NCBI RefSeq assembly: GCF_016461715.1
Contig: NZ_JAEMUI010000007.1
Location: 101,814-165,813 of the forward strand
Length of the DNA stretch: 64,000 bases
Reading direction: 5' to 3'
From: Marinomonas spartinae
GTDB taxonomy: Bacteria; Pseudomonadota; Gammaproteobacteria; Pseudomonadales; Marinomonadaceae
The notes below the pieces were generated by a model. It saw nothing but the letters and a program-made list of their open reading frames with translations. It did no database searches and was not told the origin of the DNA. The translations under genes were made by a program, and so were the position numbers. Positions within the stretch are counted from its first letter, which is position 1, and each line of letters starts with the position of its first letter. Shown piece by piece: positions 48,790-57,738 of this stretch.

Positions 48790-51700
48790 ATGTTTAATAA
48801 GGTTTTAATAGCCAATCGAGGCGCCATCGCCACTCGTATTATTCGCACGCTTAACACCATGCAGATTGGCTCCGTGGCCGTGTACGCCGAATCCGATGCC
48901 AAAAGTTTACACGTTAAACGCGCGGATGAAGCCTATTCCTTAGGCGAAGGCAGTGCCAGCGACACCTATTTGGATATGGACAAAATACTCAATATAGCCA
49001 AACAATCGGGTGCCCAGGCGATCCATCCCGGCTACGGTTTTTTGAGTGAAAACGCGGCCTTTGTGCGTCGCTGTGAAGAAGAAGGTATTGCTTTTATTGG
49101 CCCCACCGCCGAACAAATGATTGAGTTTGGCCTGAAACACAGAGCACGGGAATTGGCAGAAAAAGCCAATGTACCACTGTCGCCAGGCTCTGAATTGCTC
49201 ACCGATTTAGACAGCGCTTGCCAAACCGCAAGCGCTATTGGCTACCCTGTGATGCTAAAAAGCACGGCGGGTGGTGGTGGCATTGGTATGCATCTATGCC
49301 ACGATGAGAAAGGCTTACGAGACAGCTTTGATTCTGTGCGTCGTTTAGGTGCCAATAACTTTGCGGACGACGGCGTTTTTTTAGAGAAGTTCATTGCTCG
49401 CGCTCGTCATATTGAAGTACAGATCTTTGCCGATGGCAAAGGGAGCGCATTAGCACTGGGGGAGCGCGATTGCTCTAGCCAACGTCGTAACCAAAAAGTC
49501 GTCGAAGAATGCCCCGCGCCAAACCTTACCGATGAGGTGCGCAAACAGCTTCATCAAACCGCTGAGTTATTATTGTCGTCTGTTCAGTACCGCAATGCTG
49601 GTACGGTAGAATTTATCTACGATATGGACACGGACGAGTTTTACTTTTTGGAAGTGAATACGCGTTTGCAGGTGGAACATGGCGTCACCGAAATGGTCTA
49701 CGGTGTGGACTTGGTGGAATGGATGATACGCCTTGCCGCTGGCGAAGACCTTGCCCTAGACACTAAACGTGAAGCGTTAAAACCGAATGGTCATGCGGTA
49801 CAAGTGCGCCTTTACGCGGAAGACCCGTATAAAGATTTTCAGCCTTGTGCCGGTTTGTTGAGTCAGGTTCAGTGGCCTTTGGCTAATACTAATGCTGCTG
49901 CTGACGCGGGTGTTCGCATTGATACTTGGATCGAAACTGGTATTGAAGTGTCGCCGTATTTTGATCCTATGCTGGCGAAAGTGATTATCCATCAGGCGAA
50001 TCGCGAGAGCGCCTTTGCCCAGTTAAAAGCCACCCTCGACGACTGTGTGCTATATGGCACAGAAACCAACTTAGACTACCTGAAAAACTTGGTTATCGAC
50101 CCAGTTTTACTGCGCGGAGAAGTGAGTACACGTTATCTCAACCAGTATGTCTACCAGCCCGAGCGTATCGATGTGCTCAGTGGCGGTACACAAACCACCT
50201 TGCAAGATTTTCCTGGTCGCCAACATCATTGGAATGTGGGCGTGCCTCCATCTGGCCCTTTTGATAATTACCATTTCCGTCTCGCCAACCGCTTGCTGAA
50301 TAATCCAGACTCTGCCGCCGCCATGGAAATTACCCTGCAAGGGCCAAGTTTGAAATTCAGCTTTGAAACATGCCTGGTCATTTGTGGGGCGATGATTGAT
50401 GCAACAATCGATGGCCAAGCCATTGAGCAAAACCAAGTAGTGACCATCAAAGCGGGCGAGACGCTAGCTTTGGGTCGCATCAAAGAGCAGGGCGCACGGG
50501 CCTATTTAGCCGTAGCGGGTGGTTTTGATTGTCCCGATTATTTGGGGTCGAAATCCACTTTCACACTGGGACACTTTGGTGGTCACAATGGCAGAGCCAT
50601 TCAAACAGGCGATGTCTTGCACACGTTACCTGCGTCTTTGGATAATTTGCCCACACATGCCCCAAGCGAATTGGTGCCCCAGCTGGGCAATCACCATGAA
50701 TTGCGGGTGATCTACGGCCCCCATGGCTCGCCAGATTTCTTCACCCCAGAAGACATCAAGATGTTCTTCGGCACAGACTGGGAAATCCATTACAACTCCA
50801 GCCGTACCGGGGTGCGCTTAATCGGCCCAAAACCGAAATGGGCACGTAACGACGGTGGCGAAGCAGGGCTTCATCCGTCCAATATTCATGACAACGCTTA
50901 CGCTTTTGGTAGTGTGGATTTTACCGGCGATATGCCGGTGATTTTAGGGCCAGACGGTCCATCCCTTGGTGGTTTTGTTTGCCCTGCTACGGTGATTACA
51001 GCGGATTTATGGAAGCTGGGTCAACTTCGCGCAGGGGATAAAATCCGTTTTATTCCTGTGACCTTGGAAGACGCCGTGGCCTTAGAAGCCGCCCAAAATA
51101 ACGGCTTGGCAAATCTCACCGCGTTTGAACGCGACATTGCCCCTTGTGATTTCCCTTGTGAAGAGCAGACACCGATTCTGAAAACGCTATCGGCGGATCG
51201 GTTTGGTGATGAAATCGTCTATCGTGCGGCGGGAGATCACTTCCTGCTGGTGGAATATGGCGAGCAAATACTGGATATTCGTTTGCGTTTTCGTGCTCAC
51301 GCCTTGATGCAATGGCTAGAGCAAAACCCATTAGCCGGAATGCGCGAACTGACACCGGGGATTCGCTCTTTGCAGATTCACTACGACAGTCAACAACTGA
51401 GCTACACGGCTTTATTAAGCCATCTAGAAGCGGCGGAGCAAGCCTTAAGCACACAGCTTGATGAACTCACCGTGCCATCAAGAATTGTCTACTTGCCTTT
51501 GTCGTGGGATGACAGAGCCTGCCAAGAAGCCATCGACAAATACGCCCAATCCGTACGCTCTAATGCCCCTTGGTGTCCAAGTAACTTAGAGTTTATCCGT
51601 CGTATCAATGGTCTAGACAGCATTAACGAGGTGAAAGACATCCTATTCAGTGCGAGTTATTTGGTGATGGGCTTGGGGGATGTGTACCTTGGTGCTCCCG

Positions 51701-52431
51701 TGGCCACGCCAGTGGATCCGCGTCATCGTCTAGTGACCACCAAATACAACCCAGCACGTACCTGGACCGCGGAAAACTCGGTGGGCATCGGTGGATCATA
51801 CTTGTGTGTGTATGGCATGGAAGGCCCTGGCGGCTATCAATTTGTTGGCCGAACATTACAAATGTGGAACCGCTATCGTCAGACCAGCGCGTTCAGCAAA
51901 CCTTGGTTATTGCGCTTCTTTGACCAAATTCGTTTTTACGAAGTGAGCCACGAAGAACTGGAGCAGATCCGTAAAGACTTCCCCCATGATACTTTCCCTG
52001 GAAATAAGAGCCCAATACGCATCGAAGAGAGCACCTTCTCTTTGGCTGACTATCAAAGCTTTATTGATGACAACCAAGACAGCATTGAGAGCTTCAAACA
52101 AGGTCGTAATAAAGCTTTTGAAGACGAATTAGCGCGTTGGCATGCCAATGGTCAATTCCACTTTGATACAGACGAAGCCGAAGCCGTTTCCACCGACATC
52201 ACCTGGAGCGAAGACGCGACCGTCGTTGATAGCCCCGTCTCTGGTAGTGTCTGGCAAACTCAAGTGGCAGAAGGGGATCAAGTGCAAGCAGGGCAACTGC
52301 TAGTGATTTTAGAATCCATGAAAATGGAAATTCCCATCTATGCCCCTAGCGCAGGCGCGGTAGCGAATTTGTTATTAAAAGACGGCAGCCGCGTTAATGC
52401 AGGGCAAGCGATTGTCGTTCTTGAAGAATAA
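48790..52431 (+). CDS. gca: guanidine carboxylase (urea carboxylase-type biotin enzyme)
   Basis: A 1213-aa single-chain biotin carboxylase, annotated as urea carboxylase by homology but, from its context, a guanidine carboxylase making carboxyguanidine with ATP and bicarbonate. Domains in order: biotin carboxylase (about 1-445, STAGGGGIGMHL ATP loop), AHS2/KipA-like (about 460-770, SGGTQTTLQDFPGR), AHS1/KipI-like (about 800-1010) and biotinyl carrier domain with ESMKM, the biotinylated Lys being residue 1178. The start has AAGG after the second riboswitch hairpin. Confidence 0.93.
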   Translation: MFNKVLIANRGAIATRIIRTLNTMQIGSVAVYAESDAKSLHVKRADEAYSLGEGSASDTYLDMDKILNIAKQSGAQAIHPGYGFLSENAAFVRRCEEEGIAFIGPTAEQMIEFGLKHRARELAEKANVPLSPGSELLTDLDSACQTASAIGYPVMLKSTAGGGGIGMHLCHDEKGLRDSFDSVRRLGANNFADDGVFLEKFIARARHIEVQIFADGKGSALALGERDCSSQRRNQKVVEECPAPNLTDEVRKQLHQTAELLLSSVQYRNAGTVEFIYDMDTDEFYFLEVNTRLQVEHGVTEMVYGVDLVEWMIRLAAGEDLALDTKREALKPNGHAVQVRLYAEDPYKDFQPCAGLLSQVQWPLANTNAAADAGVRIDTWIETGIEVSPYFDPMLAKVIIHQANRESAFAQLKATLDDCVLYGTETNLDYLKNLVIDPVLLRGEVSTRYLNQYVYQPERIDVLSGGTQTTLQDFPGRQHHWNVGVPPSGPFDNYHFRLANRLLNNPDSAAAMEITLQGPSLKFSFETCLVICGAMIDATIDGQAIEQNQVVTIKAGETLALGRIKEQGARAYLAVAGGFDCPDYLGSKSTFTLGHFGGHNGRAIQTGDVLHTLPASLDNLPTHAPSELVPQLGNHHELRVIYGPHGSPDFFTPEDIKMFFGTDWEIHYNSSRTGVRLIGPKPKWARNDGGEAGLHPSNIHDNAYAFGSVDFTGDMPVILGPDGPSLGGFVCPATVITADLWKLGQLRAGDKIRFIPVTLEDAVALEAAQNNGLANLTAFERDIAPCDFPCEEQTPILKTLSADRFGDEIVYRAAGDHFLLVEYGEQILDIRLRFRAHALMQWLEQNPLAGMRELTPGIRSLQIHYDSQQLSYTALLSHLEAAEQALSTQLDELTVPSRIVYLPLSWDDRACQEAIDKYAQSVRSNAPWCPSNLEFIRRINGLDSINEVKDILFSASYLVMGLGDVYLGAPVATPVDPRHRLVTTKYNPARTWTAENSVGIGGSYLCVYGMEGPGGYQFVGRTLQMWNRYRQTSAFSKPWLLRFFDQIRFYEVSHEELEQIRKDFPHDTFPGNKSPIRIEESTFSLADYQSFIDDNQDSIESFKQGRNKAFEDELARWHANGQFHFDTDEAEAVSTDITWSEDATVVDSPVSGSVWQTQVAEGDQVQAGQLLVILESMKMEIPIYAPSAGAVANLLLKDGSRVNAGQAIVVLEE

Positions 52432-52454
52432 AGTAGAAGATTGAGGAGCAAACT

Positions 52455-54284
52455 ATGGGCATGCAATTAGAAACACAAAGTGGATTGGACATGGGATTTT
52501 CTGCCCTGCGCAGCGCTTATCAAGCGGGTACAACCAGCCCTGAAAGCGTAATGGCGGACATCCGAGCGCGCGCAGCCGATTACAAAGATCACAACATTTG
52601 GATTCACCTTTTAACTGAAACGGAACAAGCAGTTTGGTTGGAAGGCTTAAAAAGCAAAGACATGGACACACACCCCCTATGGGGAATTCCGTTTGCTATT
52701 AAAGACAACATCGATTTGGCGGGCATTCCGACCACGGCAGGTTGTGATGCGTTTGCTTACACACCGAGCGCCTCGGCTCAAGTGGTTCAACAGCTGATCG
52801 ATGCGGGGGCGATTCCCGTTGGCAAAACCAATTTAGACCAATTTGCCACAGGCTTGAACGGTACCCGCTCGCCTTATGGTGCTTGTCATAATTCGTTTCA
52901 TTACGATTACATCAGTGGTGGTTCCAGTTCAGGTTCAGCGGTTGCCGTGGCCCTTGGTTTAGCCAGTTTCAGCTTAGGCACTGACACCGCTGGCTCGGGT
53001 CGTGTTCCGGCTTGCTTTAATAACTTAGTTGGTGTGAAACCGAGCATAGGCTTGTTATCGGCAACGGGTTTGGTACCCGCTTGTCGTAGCTTGGATTGTA
53101 TTACCATTTTTGCTTACAACACCGATGATGCCAATATCGCGCTCGCGGCCGCAGAAGGCTTTGATGAACAAGACGGCTACAGCCGCCAGAACCCCTTCGA
53201 CAATCAAGCTCGCCATTATGGTTTACGTACGGGGCCGTTAACCGTCGGTGTGATTCCTGCTCATCAATTGAAATTTTTTGGTGATGAAAGCTATGAAAAA
53301 GCCTATTTCGAGACGTTAGCATTGCTTAAAGAGCAGGGCTTTGCCTTTCAAGAAATCGACTACGCTCCCTTTGATGAAATCGCCCAACTGTTATACGAAG
53401 GCCCTTGGGTGTCCGAGCGCTACATTGCCACACAACCTCTGATCGACGAGAATCCAGAGGCGATTTTCCCTGTCGTGCGGGAAATCATCGCGCCGGGTGG
53501 CAAACCGCCGGCAACGGCCTTGTTTAAAGCCCAATATCGCATTAACGATTTGAAGCAAATTTGTTTGGCTCAAATGGCAAAGGTGGATTGTTTGCTGACG
53601 CCTACAGCAGGGCGCCACTTCACCATAGCTGAAATGCTCGCTGAGCCGATTAAGCACAATAGCGAGTTGGGCTATTACACCAACTTTATGAACCTGATTG
53701 ATCTGGCTTCCATTGCCGTCCCCACTGTGATGACAGACAACGACATGCCATTTGGTATCACGCTTGTGGGGCCGACTTTTAGCGACCGTATGTTAATGTC
53801 CATTGCCAACCGCATTCAGCAAGCGCTTCCCCTAAACAAAGGGGCTTTAGAGGTCGTGGCAACGCCAAGCAACACAACCCCTGTAGGCAACCCGAAAACC
53901 ATCGACGTCATGGTTTGCGGCGCGCATTTAGCAGGCCAGCCACTTAACTGGCAACTAACGGAACGCGGCGCCACCCTAAAAGCCAAAACCACCACCGCCA
54001 CCATGTATCGCATGTACGCATTAGCGGGCGGGCCTCCGCTTCGCCCTGGGTTGATACTCGATAAAGACAATGGTAATGCCATCGACGTGGAAGTTTGGTC
54101 TGTGCCAACACAACACCTCGGCAGCTTTGTTGCCGGCATCCCCGCGCCCCTCGGCATCGGCAAAATAACACTCGCCGATGGCAGCCAAGTGGCAGGGTTT
54201 ATCTGTGAGCCATATGGAATCGAAGACGCGCAAGACATCACCCATTTTAAAGGCTGGCGAGCGTATTTGGCGTCATTGGAATAG
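52455..54284 (+). CDS. atzF: allophanate hydrolase
   Basis: A 609-aa amidase-signature enzyme that hydrolyses allophanate to ammonia and CO2, the last step of guanidine breakdown. The Ser-cisSer-Lys triad is visible: Lys83 (PFAIKDNID), the GGSSSGSA loop (cis-Ser about 158) and nucleophile Ser181 in DTAGSGR. The C-terminal domain (about 465-609, MVCGAHLAGQPLNWQL, CEPYGIEDAQDITHFKGWR) is typical of AtzF-type full-length enzymes. GAGGAG lies upstream of the ATG, 23 bp after the carboxylase. An inverted repeat (54298-54328) follows the stop. Confidence 0.93.
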   Translation: MGMQLETQSGLDMGFSALRSAYQAGTTSPESVMADIRARAADYKDHNIWIHLLTETEQAVWLEGLKSKDMDTHPLWGIPFAIKDNIDLAGIPTTAGCDAFAYTPSASAQVVQQLIDAGAIPVGKTNLDQFATGLNGTRSPYGACHNSFHYDYISGGSSSGSAVAVALGLASFSLGTDTAGSGRVPACFNNLVGVKPSIGLLSATGLVPACRSLDCITIFAYNTDDANIALAAAEGFDEQDGYSRQNPFDNQARHYGLRTGPLTVGVIPAHQLKFFGDESYEKAYFETLALLKEQGFAFQEIDYAPFDEIAQLLYEGPWVSERYIATQPLIDENPEAIFPVVREIIAPGGKPPATALFKAQYRINDLKQICLAQMAKVDCLLTPTAGRHFTIAEMLAEPIKHNSELGYYTNFMNLIDLASIAVPTVMTDNDMPFGITLVGPTFSDRMLMSIANRIQQALPLNKGALEVVATPSNTTPVGNPKTIDVMVCGAHLAGQPLNWQLTERGATLKAKTTTATMYRMYALAGGPPLRPGLILDKDNGNAIDVEVWSVPTQHLGSFVAGIPAPLGIGKITLADGSQVAGFICEPYGIEDAQDITHFKGWRAYLASLE

Positions 54285-54626
54285 TAAGACGGTAAGCGCA
54301 GAGACAACGAAAAATGAGGTGTCTCTGCTCCGTGTGTGGTGAACCTAATGTGGTTTATCTTGGAGAGATAAGATATTCCCCTCAGTTGGGCTTGAATAGT
54401 CGTTAACAGACTCAGGCATAAATACATTGCCTTGAAAGCGGATCAGGTCATGGAGCCTGAGGATCGAGTATTGCCTAATGCTTAGGATTCGAGTAAAAAG
54501 GGTCGTACTGTGATAAAAAATAAACGTAAATTCCGCCTAAATTTTGGGAATATCCCTTAGTAAGGGAGAAAAAGCACTGCGATATTAACAGGGACGTCGC
54601 CAATTCTGAAAAAGCCAATCCCCTAT

Positions 54627-54697
54627 AGATAACGCGGCCGTTCAACAGACGGTTATAGCCATGGCTTCGCCACTGTATAACCGCTTAGTAGTTATAG
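54627..54697 (+). other. attC-like inverted repeat upstream of the DUF4062 gene
   Basis: TAGATAACGCGG at the left and CCGCTTAGTAGTTATAG at the right are roughly complementary, with an inner stem GGTTATA/TATAACC (54651-54682) and a TTC-type loop. The outer ends resemble the attC pair (..AAC and GTT..). It is degenerate and the call is tentative. The rest of the 54285-54724 gap holds only the hairpin after atzF. Confidence 0.35.
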
Positions 54698-54724
54698 CTA
54701 TCAAGAAGAATTCAAGGAGCCGTC

Positions 54725-56038
54725 TTGAAATCAACAAAATATCAAGTGTTTTTGAGTTCAACTTACTCTGATTTAGCAGATGAAAGAGAAAACATCATTA
54801 AAGCTATTTTAGAGATGTACCACATCCCAATCGGTATGGAGATGTTTAGTGCGGAAGATGAAGATCAATGGGAAATAATTAGAAGAACCATTGAAGTGAG
54901 CGATTATTACATTCTCATTTTAGGTTTGAGATATGGCTCAAAAACATCTGACGGCATTAGCTTTACTCAAAAAGAATACGAGTATGCTTTAGAGAAAAAA
55001 ATACCAATTCTTGCATTTGTAATGAATGACACGGTTTCCTTGTCTAGGAACAAGAGAGATGATGACCTGTCTGACATAAATAAGTTTAGAGAGCTAGTGT
55101 TAACGAACTCAAAAATGGCGCAATTTTGGGAGACAAAAGATCAGCTTATTAAAAGTGTTTCAATATCGCTGATGAAGCAAATTATGCAAAAGCCAGGGGT
55201 AGGATGGATTAGAGGAGATACTGCTAACACCGACGAAGCTCTTTCGAAGGAGTTATCAGCTCTGAGTAAAGAAAATAGAGAGCTAAGAGAACGAGTGGCA
55301 GAGCTTGAATCAAAGATTTCATTAAAGGCTCCTGTAATAGAACTTGATATAACGCAGCCAGTTGTCGATGATAATTTTGATTCGTATGAAAAGGTCGTGA
55401 TCCCTGTCACGTTGAGCATGAACGATGTAGATGCTCATTTATCAGAGTTCATTTCTGAGGAAGATATAGAGAATTATAATAACACACTTCCAAGTCAGAG
55501 TGAGATAGATGAATACAATATTGAATGCGAGAAGATTTTTAGAATAAAAAACTATTCGGTCCCGCTAGAAATTGAGGTTTCCAACGGCGGAACAACAAAG
55601 GCCAATAATGTCTACATTGATATAGAGTTCTCTGAAGGACTCTATATATATGAAAATGACGAAAAATATAGTGAGCCAAAATCTCCCATCCCATTTAATC
55701 CCTTAAATCGCGCACAATCTGAATATAGAAAGCAGAGTTCGGCAACATCACTCTTGCATTCCCAGCTTGGGATTGGAAGTACATTCGCTCAGTTATCGAA
55801 TTTAACTCCTGCATTTAATCGGAAGCGCATTCGTCCTATTAATCAGAAATGGTGGACAAAGCTAGATGGGCAGAAAATCACAGTAAAAGTTGACAATTTG
55901 CTCCATACGAGACGAATGGTATTTGATGACGAATATATGATAGTTCCTTTGAAGTCAGGTAAGCATACGATTGATATTCAGATTATTTGTGAAGAATATG
56001 GGGAAGTAGAAACCAATTGCATAGAATTCGAAATTTAG
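54725..56038 (+). CDS. DUF4062 domain protein
   Basis: A 437-aa protein with an N-terminal DUF4062 domain (about 1-155: KYQVFLSSTYSDLADERENI, GMEMFSAEDEDQWEIIRRTIEVSDYYILILGLRYG pattern). A coiled coil (about 170-198, KELSALSKENRELRERVAEL) and a mostly beta C-terminal region follow. DUF4062 occurs at the front of many NACHT/STAND-type proteins; a sensing or defence role is possible but unproven. The start is TTG with AAGGAG 5 bases upstream. AT-rich codon use differs from the guanidine operon. TATAACAAGTTG right after the stop looks like the left end of an attC. Confidence 0.8.
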   Translation: MKSTKYQVFLSSTYSDLADERENIIKAILEMYHIPIGMEMFSAEDEDQWEIIRRTIEVSDYYILILGLRYGSKTSDGISFTQKEYEYALEKKIPILAFVMNDTVSLSRNKRDDDLSDINKFRELVLTNSKMAQFWETKDQLIKSVSISLMKQIMQKPGVGWIRGDTANTDEALSKELSALSKENRELRERVAELESKISLKAPVIELDITQPVVDDNFDSYEKVVIPVTLSMNDVDAHLSEFISEEDIENYNNTLPSQSEIDEYNIECEKIFRIKNYSVPLEIEVSNGGTTKANNVYIDIEFSEGLYIYENDEKYSEPKSPIPFNPLNRAQSEYRKQSSATSLLHSQLGIGSTFAQLSNLTPAFNRKRIRPINQKWWTKLDGQKITVKVDNLLHTRRMVFDDEYMIVPLKSGKHTIDIQIICEEYGEVETNCIEFEI

Positions 56039-56056
56039 GTTGGGCTATAACAAGTT

Positions 56057-56098
56057 GCGGACTTAATGGGACACCTAGCGGACTTAATGGGACACCCA
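56057..56098 (+). repeat. 21-bp tandem repeat at the transposase element's left end
   Basis: GCGGACTTAATGGGACACC plus two bases occurs twice in tandem (56057-56077 and 56078-56098), 20 of 21 bases alike. The second unit leads into the element shared with 63921. It could be a short duplication of the element end or of the target. Confidence 0.75.
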
Positions 56099-56122
56099 TC
56101 GGAACTTGACGATTTTACTCTA

Positions 56123-56142
56123 TACTGTATATTTAACCAGTA
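56123..56142 (+). promoter_or_regulatory. LexA-like SOS box in the transposase promoter
   Basis: TACTGTATATTTAACCAGTA has perfect TACTG and CAGTA outer arms around 10 bases, as in the gammaproteobacterial LexA consensus. It lies 27 bp before the transposase ATG, where it would cover the promoter. The same 20 bases occur in copy 2. Confidence 0.65.
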
Positions 56143-56169
56143 TATTTCTTATGGAAGAGAGGTTTCGTC

Positions 56170-57141
56170 ATGCCAAGAGCTAGAAGTCAGCAAGTTAGTT
56201 TACAAGATACGCCTTACTATCACTGTGTTTCTCGTTGTGTTCGTAGGGCATTTTTATGTGGAGAAGATCCGGTTTCTGGTGCAAGCTTTGAGCACCGCCG
56301 TGGCTGGGTTGAAGAGCGTTTGTTATTCTTAGCCAGTGTCTTTGCTATCGATGTTTGTGCCTATGCGGTAATGAGTAACCACCTTCATGTGGTGTTGCAT
56401 ATCAATGCAGAAAAAGCGGCGAAGTGGTCTACATTGGAGGTTCTACAAAGATGGCATAAGTTACATAAAGGCACCTTGTTTACACAGCAATATGTAAGAG
56501 GGGAATCATTGCCAGACTGTGCAATGGCTTTGGTAGAAGCGTCTGCTGAAGCTTATAGAAGCCGCCTTATGGACATTAGCTGGTTCATGAAAGAGCTTAA
56601 TGAGCCAATTGCTCGACAAGCAAATTTTGAAGACAACTGCACTGGTAGGTTTTGGGAAGGACGATTTAAGTCTCAAGCGTTACTTGATGAAGCCGCATTA
56701 GCGGCTTGTATGGCTTATGTTGATCTTAATCCGTTAAGGGCAAAAATAAGTGAAACGCCTGAAGCCTCGGAATTTACCAGCGTTAAAAAGCGTGTGGTCG
56801 CAGCTAAACATCAAAAGCAACCAAAATTGCTTTATCCTTTTGTCGGTAACCCCAGAGAAAACATGCCGGATGGCCTACCTTTTGAATTATCAGATTACCT
56901 TGAATTGGTTGATATAACTGGGCGAATCATCCGAGAAGATAAGCGAGGTTCAATAGATGCCTCTCTGTTGCCGATTCTTCAACGACTCAATATATCCTCA
57001 GAAAATTGGCTTTGTATCGCCACAGAATTTGGCGCAAGAACCGGTGCTGTTGTTGGTACCGAACAATCTATTGTGCATTATTGTGATTCAAACAAACTAA
57101 ATAGAAAACCAAGATCCAGTCATAACCGACTACTCACTTAG
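56170..57141 (+). CDS. REP-associated tyrosine transposase-like protein (Y1, IS200 family)
   Basis: A 323-aa Y1-type HUH endonuclease. The HUH motif is AVMSNHLHVVLHI (about residue 72), and the family stretch NCTGRFWEGRFKSQALLDEAALAACMAYVDLNPLRA follows (key pieces GRFWEGRFKSQ and YVDLNPLRA). The N-terminus MPRARSQQVSLQDTPYYHCVSRCVRRAF is the usual RAYT start. GGAAGAGAGG lies before the ATG. It acts on single-stranded DNA at palindromes. Control by LexA is suggested by the box upstream. Confidence 0.9.
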   Translation: MPRARSQQVSLQDTPYYHCVSRCVRRAFLCGEDPVSGASFEHRRGWVEERLLFLASVFAIDVCAYAVMSNHLHVVLHINAEKAAKWSTLEVLQRWHKLHKGTLFTQQYVRGESLPDCAMALVEASAEAYRSRLMDISWFMKELNEPIARQANFEDNCTGRFWEGRFKSQALLDEAALAACMAYVDLNPLRAKISETPEASEFTSVKKRVVAAKHQKQPKLLYPFVGNPRENMPDGLPFELSDYLELVDITGRIIREDKRGSIDASLLPILQRLNISSENWLCIATEFGARTGAVVGTEQSIVHYCDSNKLNRKPRSSHNRLLT

Positions 57142-57324
57142 CTTCATTCCAGCATTCATAGTCTTTCTTTATATACCAATCATGTATTAGTAAATTTACT
57201 CGCCCAAAAATCCAATAACCAGCCTTTTTTATCAGTTAGTTATCCCTTAACGAAACGATAAAAGATGAATTCCATATAAATTCTTTCTGCGAAGAAGATA
57301 GTTTTGTATGATGTAGCTAGGTAT

Positions 57325-57384
57325 TTAATATGGGTGTCCCGCAAAATCTTTACGAATAAAGTTAAGAAAAGGACTGGAAGACAT
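57325..57384 (-). pseudogene. intI: truncated integron integrase intI (first codons only)
   Basis: On the minus strand, AAGGAG 8 bases before ATG opens a frame encoding MSSSPFLNFIRKDF. This is the typical N-terminus of chromosomal integron integrases (SPFLNxIR pattern). It then enters the transposase element end (GGGACACCCAT) and stops within 5 codons. The remaining roughly 300 codons, including the tyrosine recombinase domain, are not next to the element's other end. The gene is dead in this copy. Confidence 0.75.
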
Positions 57385-57415
57385 CACACACTCCTTGTGG
57401 ATAATTGACCTAAAG

Positions 57416-57431
57416 CTGTATAAATATACAG
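57416..57431 (-). promoter_or_regulatory. LexA (SOS) box of intI
   Basis: CTGTATAAATATACAG is a perfect CTGT-N8-ACAG LexA box, 32 bp upstream of the intI ATG. Integron integrase promoters are known to be LexA-repressed, so both sequence and place fit. Confidence 0.88.
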
Positions 57432-57719
57432 TATATTTTTTCAGCTTGCCAATTTTTGGCACGGATTGTCTGAAAAATAATCAAAAAATTGCGTGTCTGC
57501 ACTGGCAGCATGCCTTAAAGTCTTTTAGTATCAATGAATAAGAATATACGCATCAGAAATAACGTGCTGTGGATAAATCTGTAAACACGCATGCTCGTTT
57601 TTCCAGTTTTAGTTTCTGTGAGTAATTTCGTAAAGTAACTTTGATTCAGTTACTTACGGCGTTCATTAGAACTTTTTGGAATTGTCTAAACGCGCATGCG
57701 CACTATTAAAATGTTAGCC
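57432..57719 (+). other. attI region of the integron
   Basis: The roughly 290 bp between the intI promoter and the first cassette should hold attI. The presumed crossover core is GTTAGCC (57713-57719) after AAAAT, just before the first cassette gene. No gene is present. A cassette promoter was not identified with confidence. Confidence 0.65.
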
Positions 57720-57738
57720 GTCTTTCGAGTTCGAGATT

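Larger units (their letters stand above)
56082..57340 (+). mobile_element. Y1-transposase (RAYT/IS200-like) element, copy 1
   Basis: The element is bounded on the left by the sequence it shares with copy 2 (from ACTTAATGGGACACCCAT) and on the right by the inverted motif ATGGGTGTCCC (57330-57340). It contains one transposase gene and about 190 bp of AT-rich DNA after it. The right end cuts the intI reading frame. GGGACACCCAT at both ends in inverted orientation is unusual for Y1 transposases, so the exact boundaries are inferred. Confidence 0.7.
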
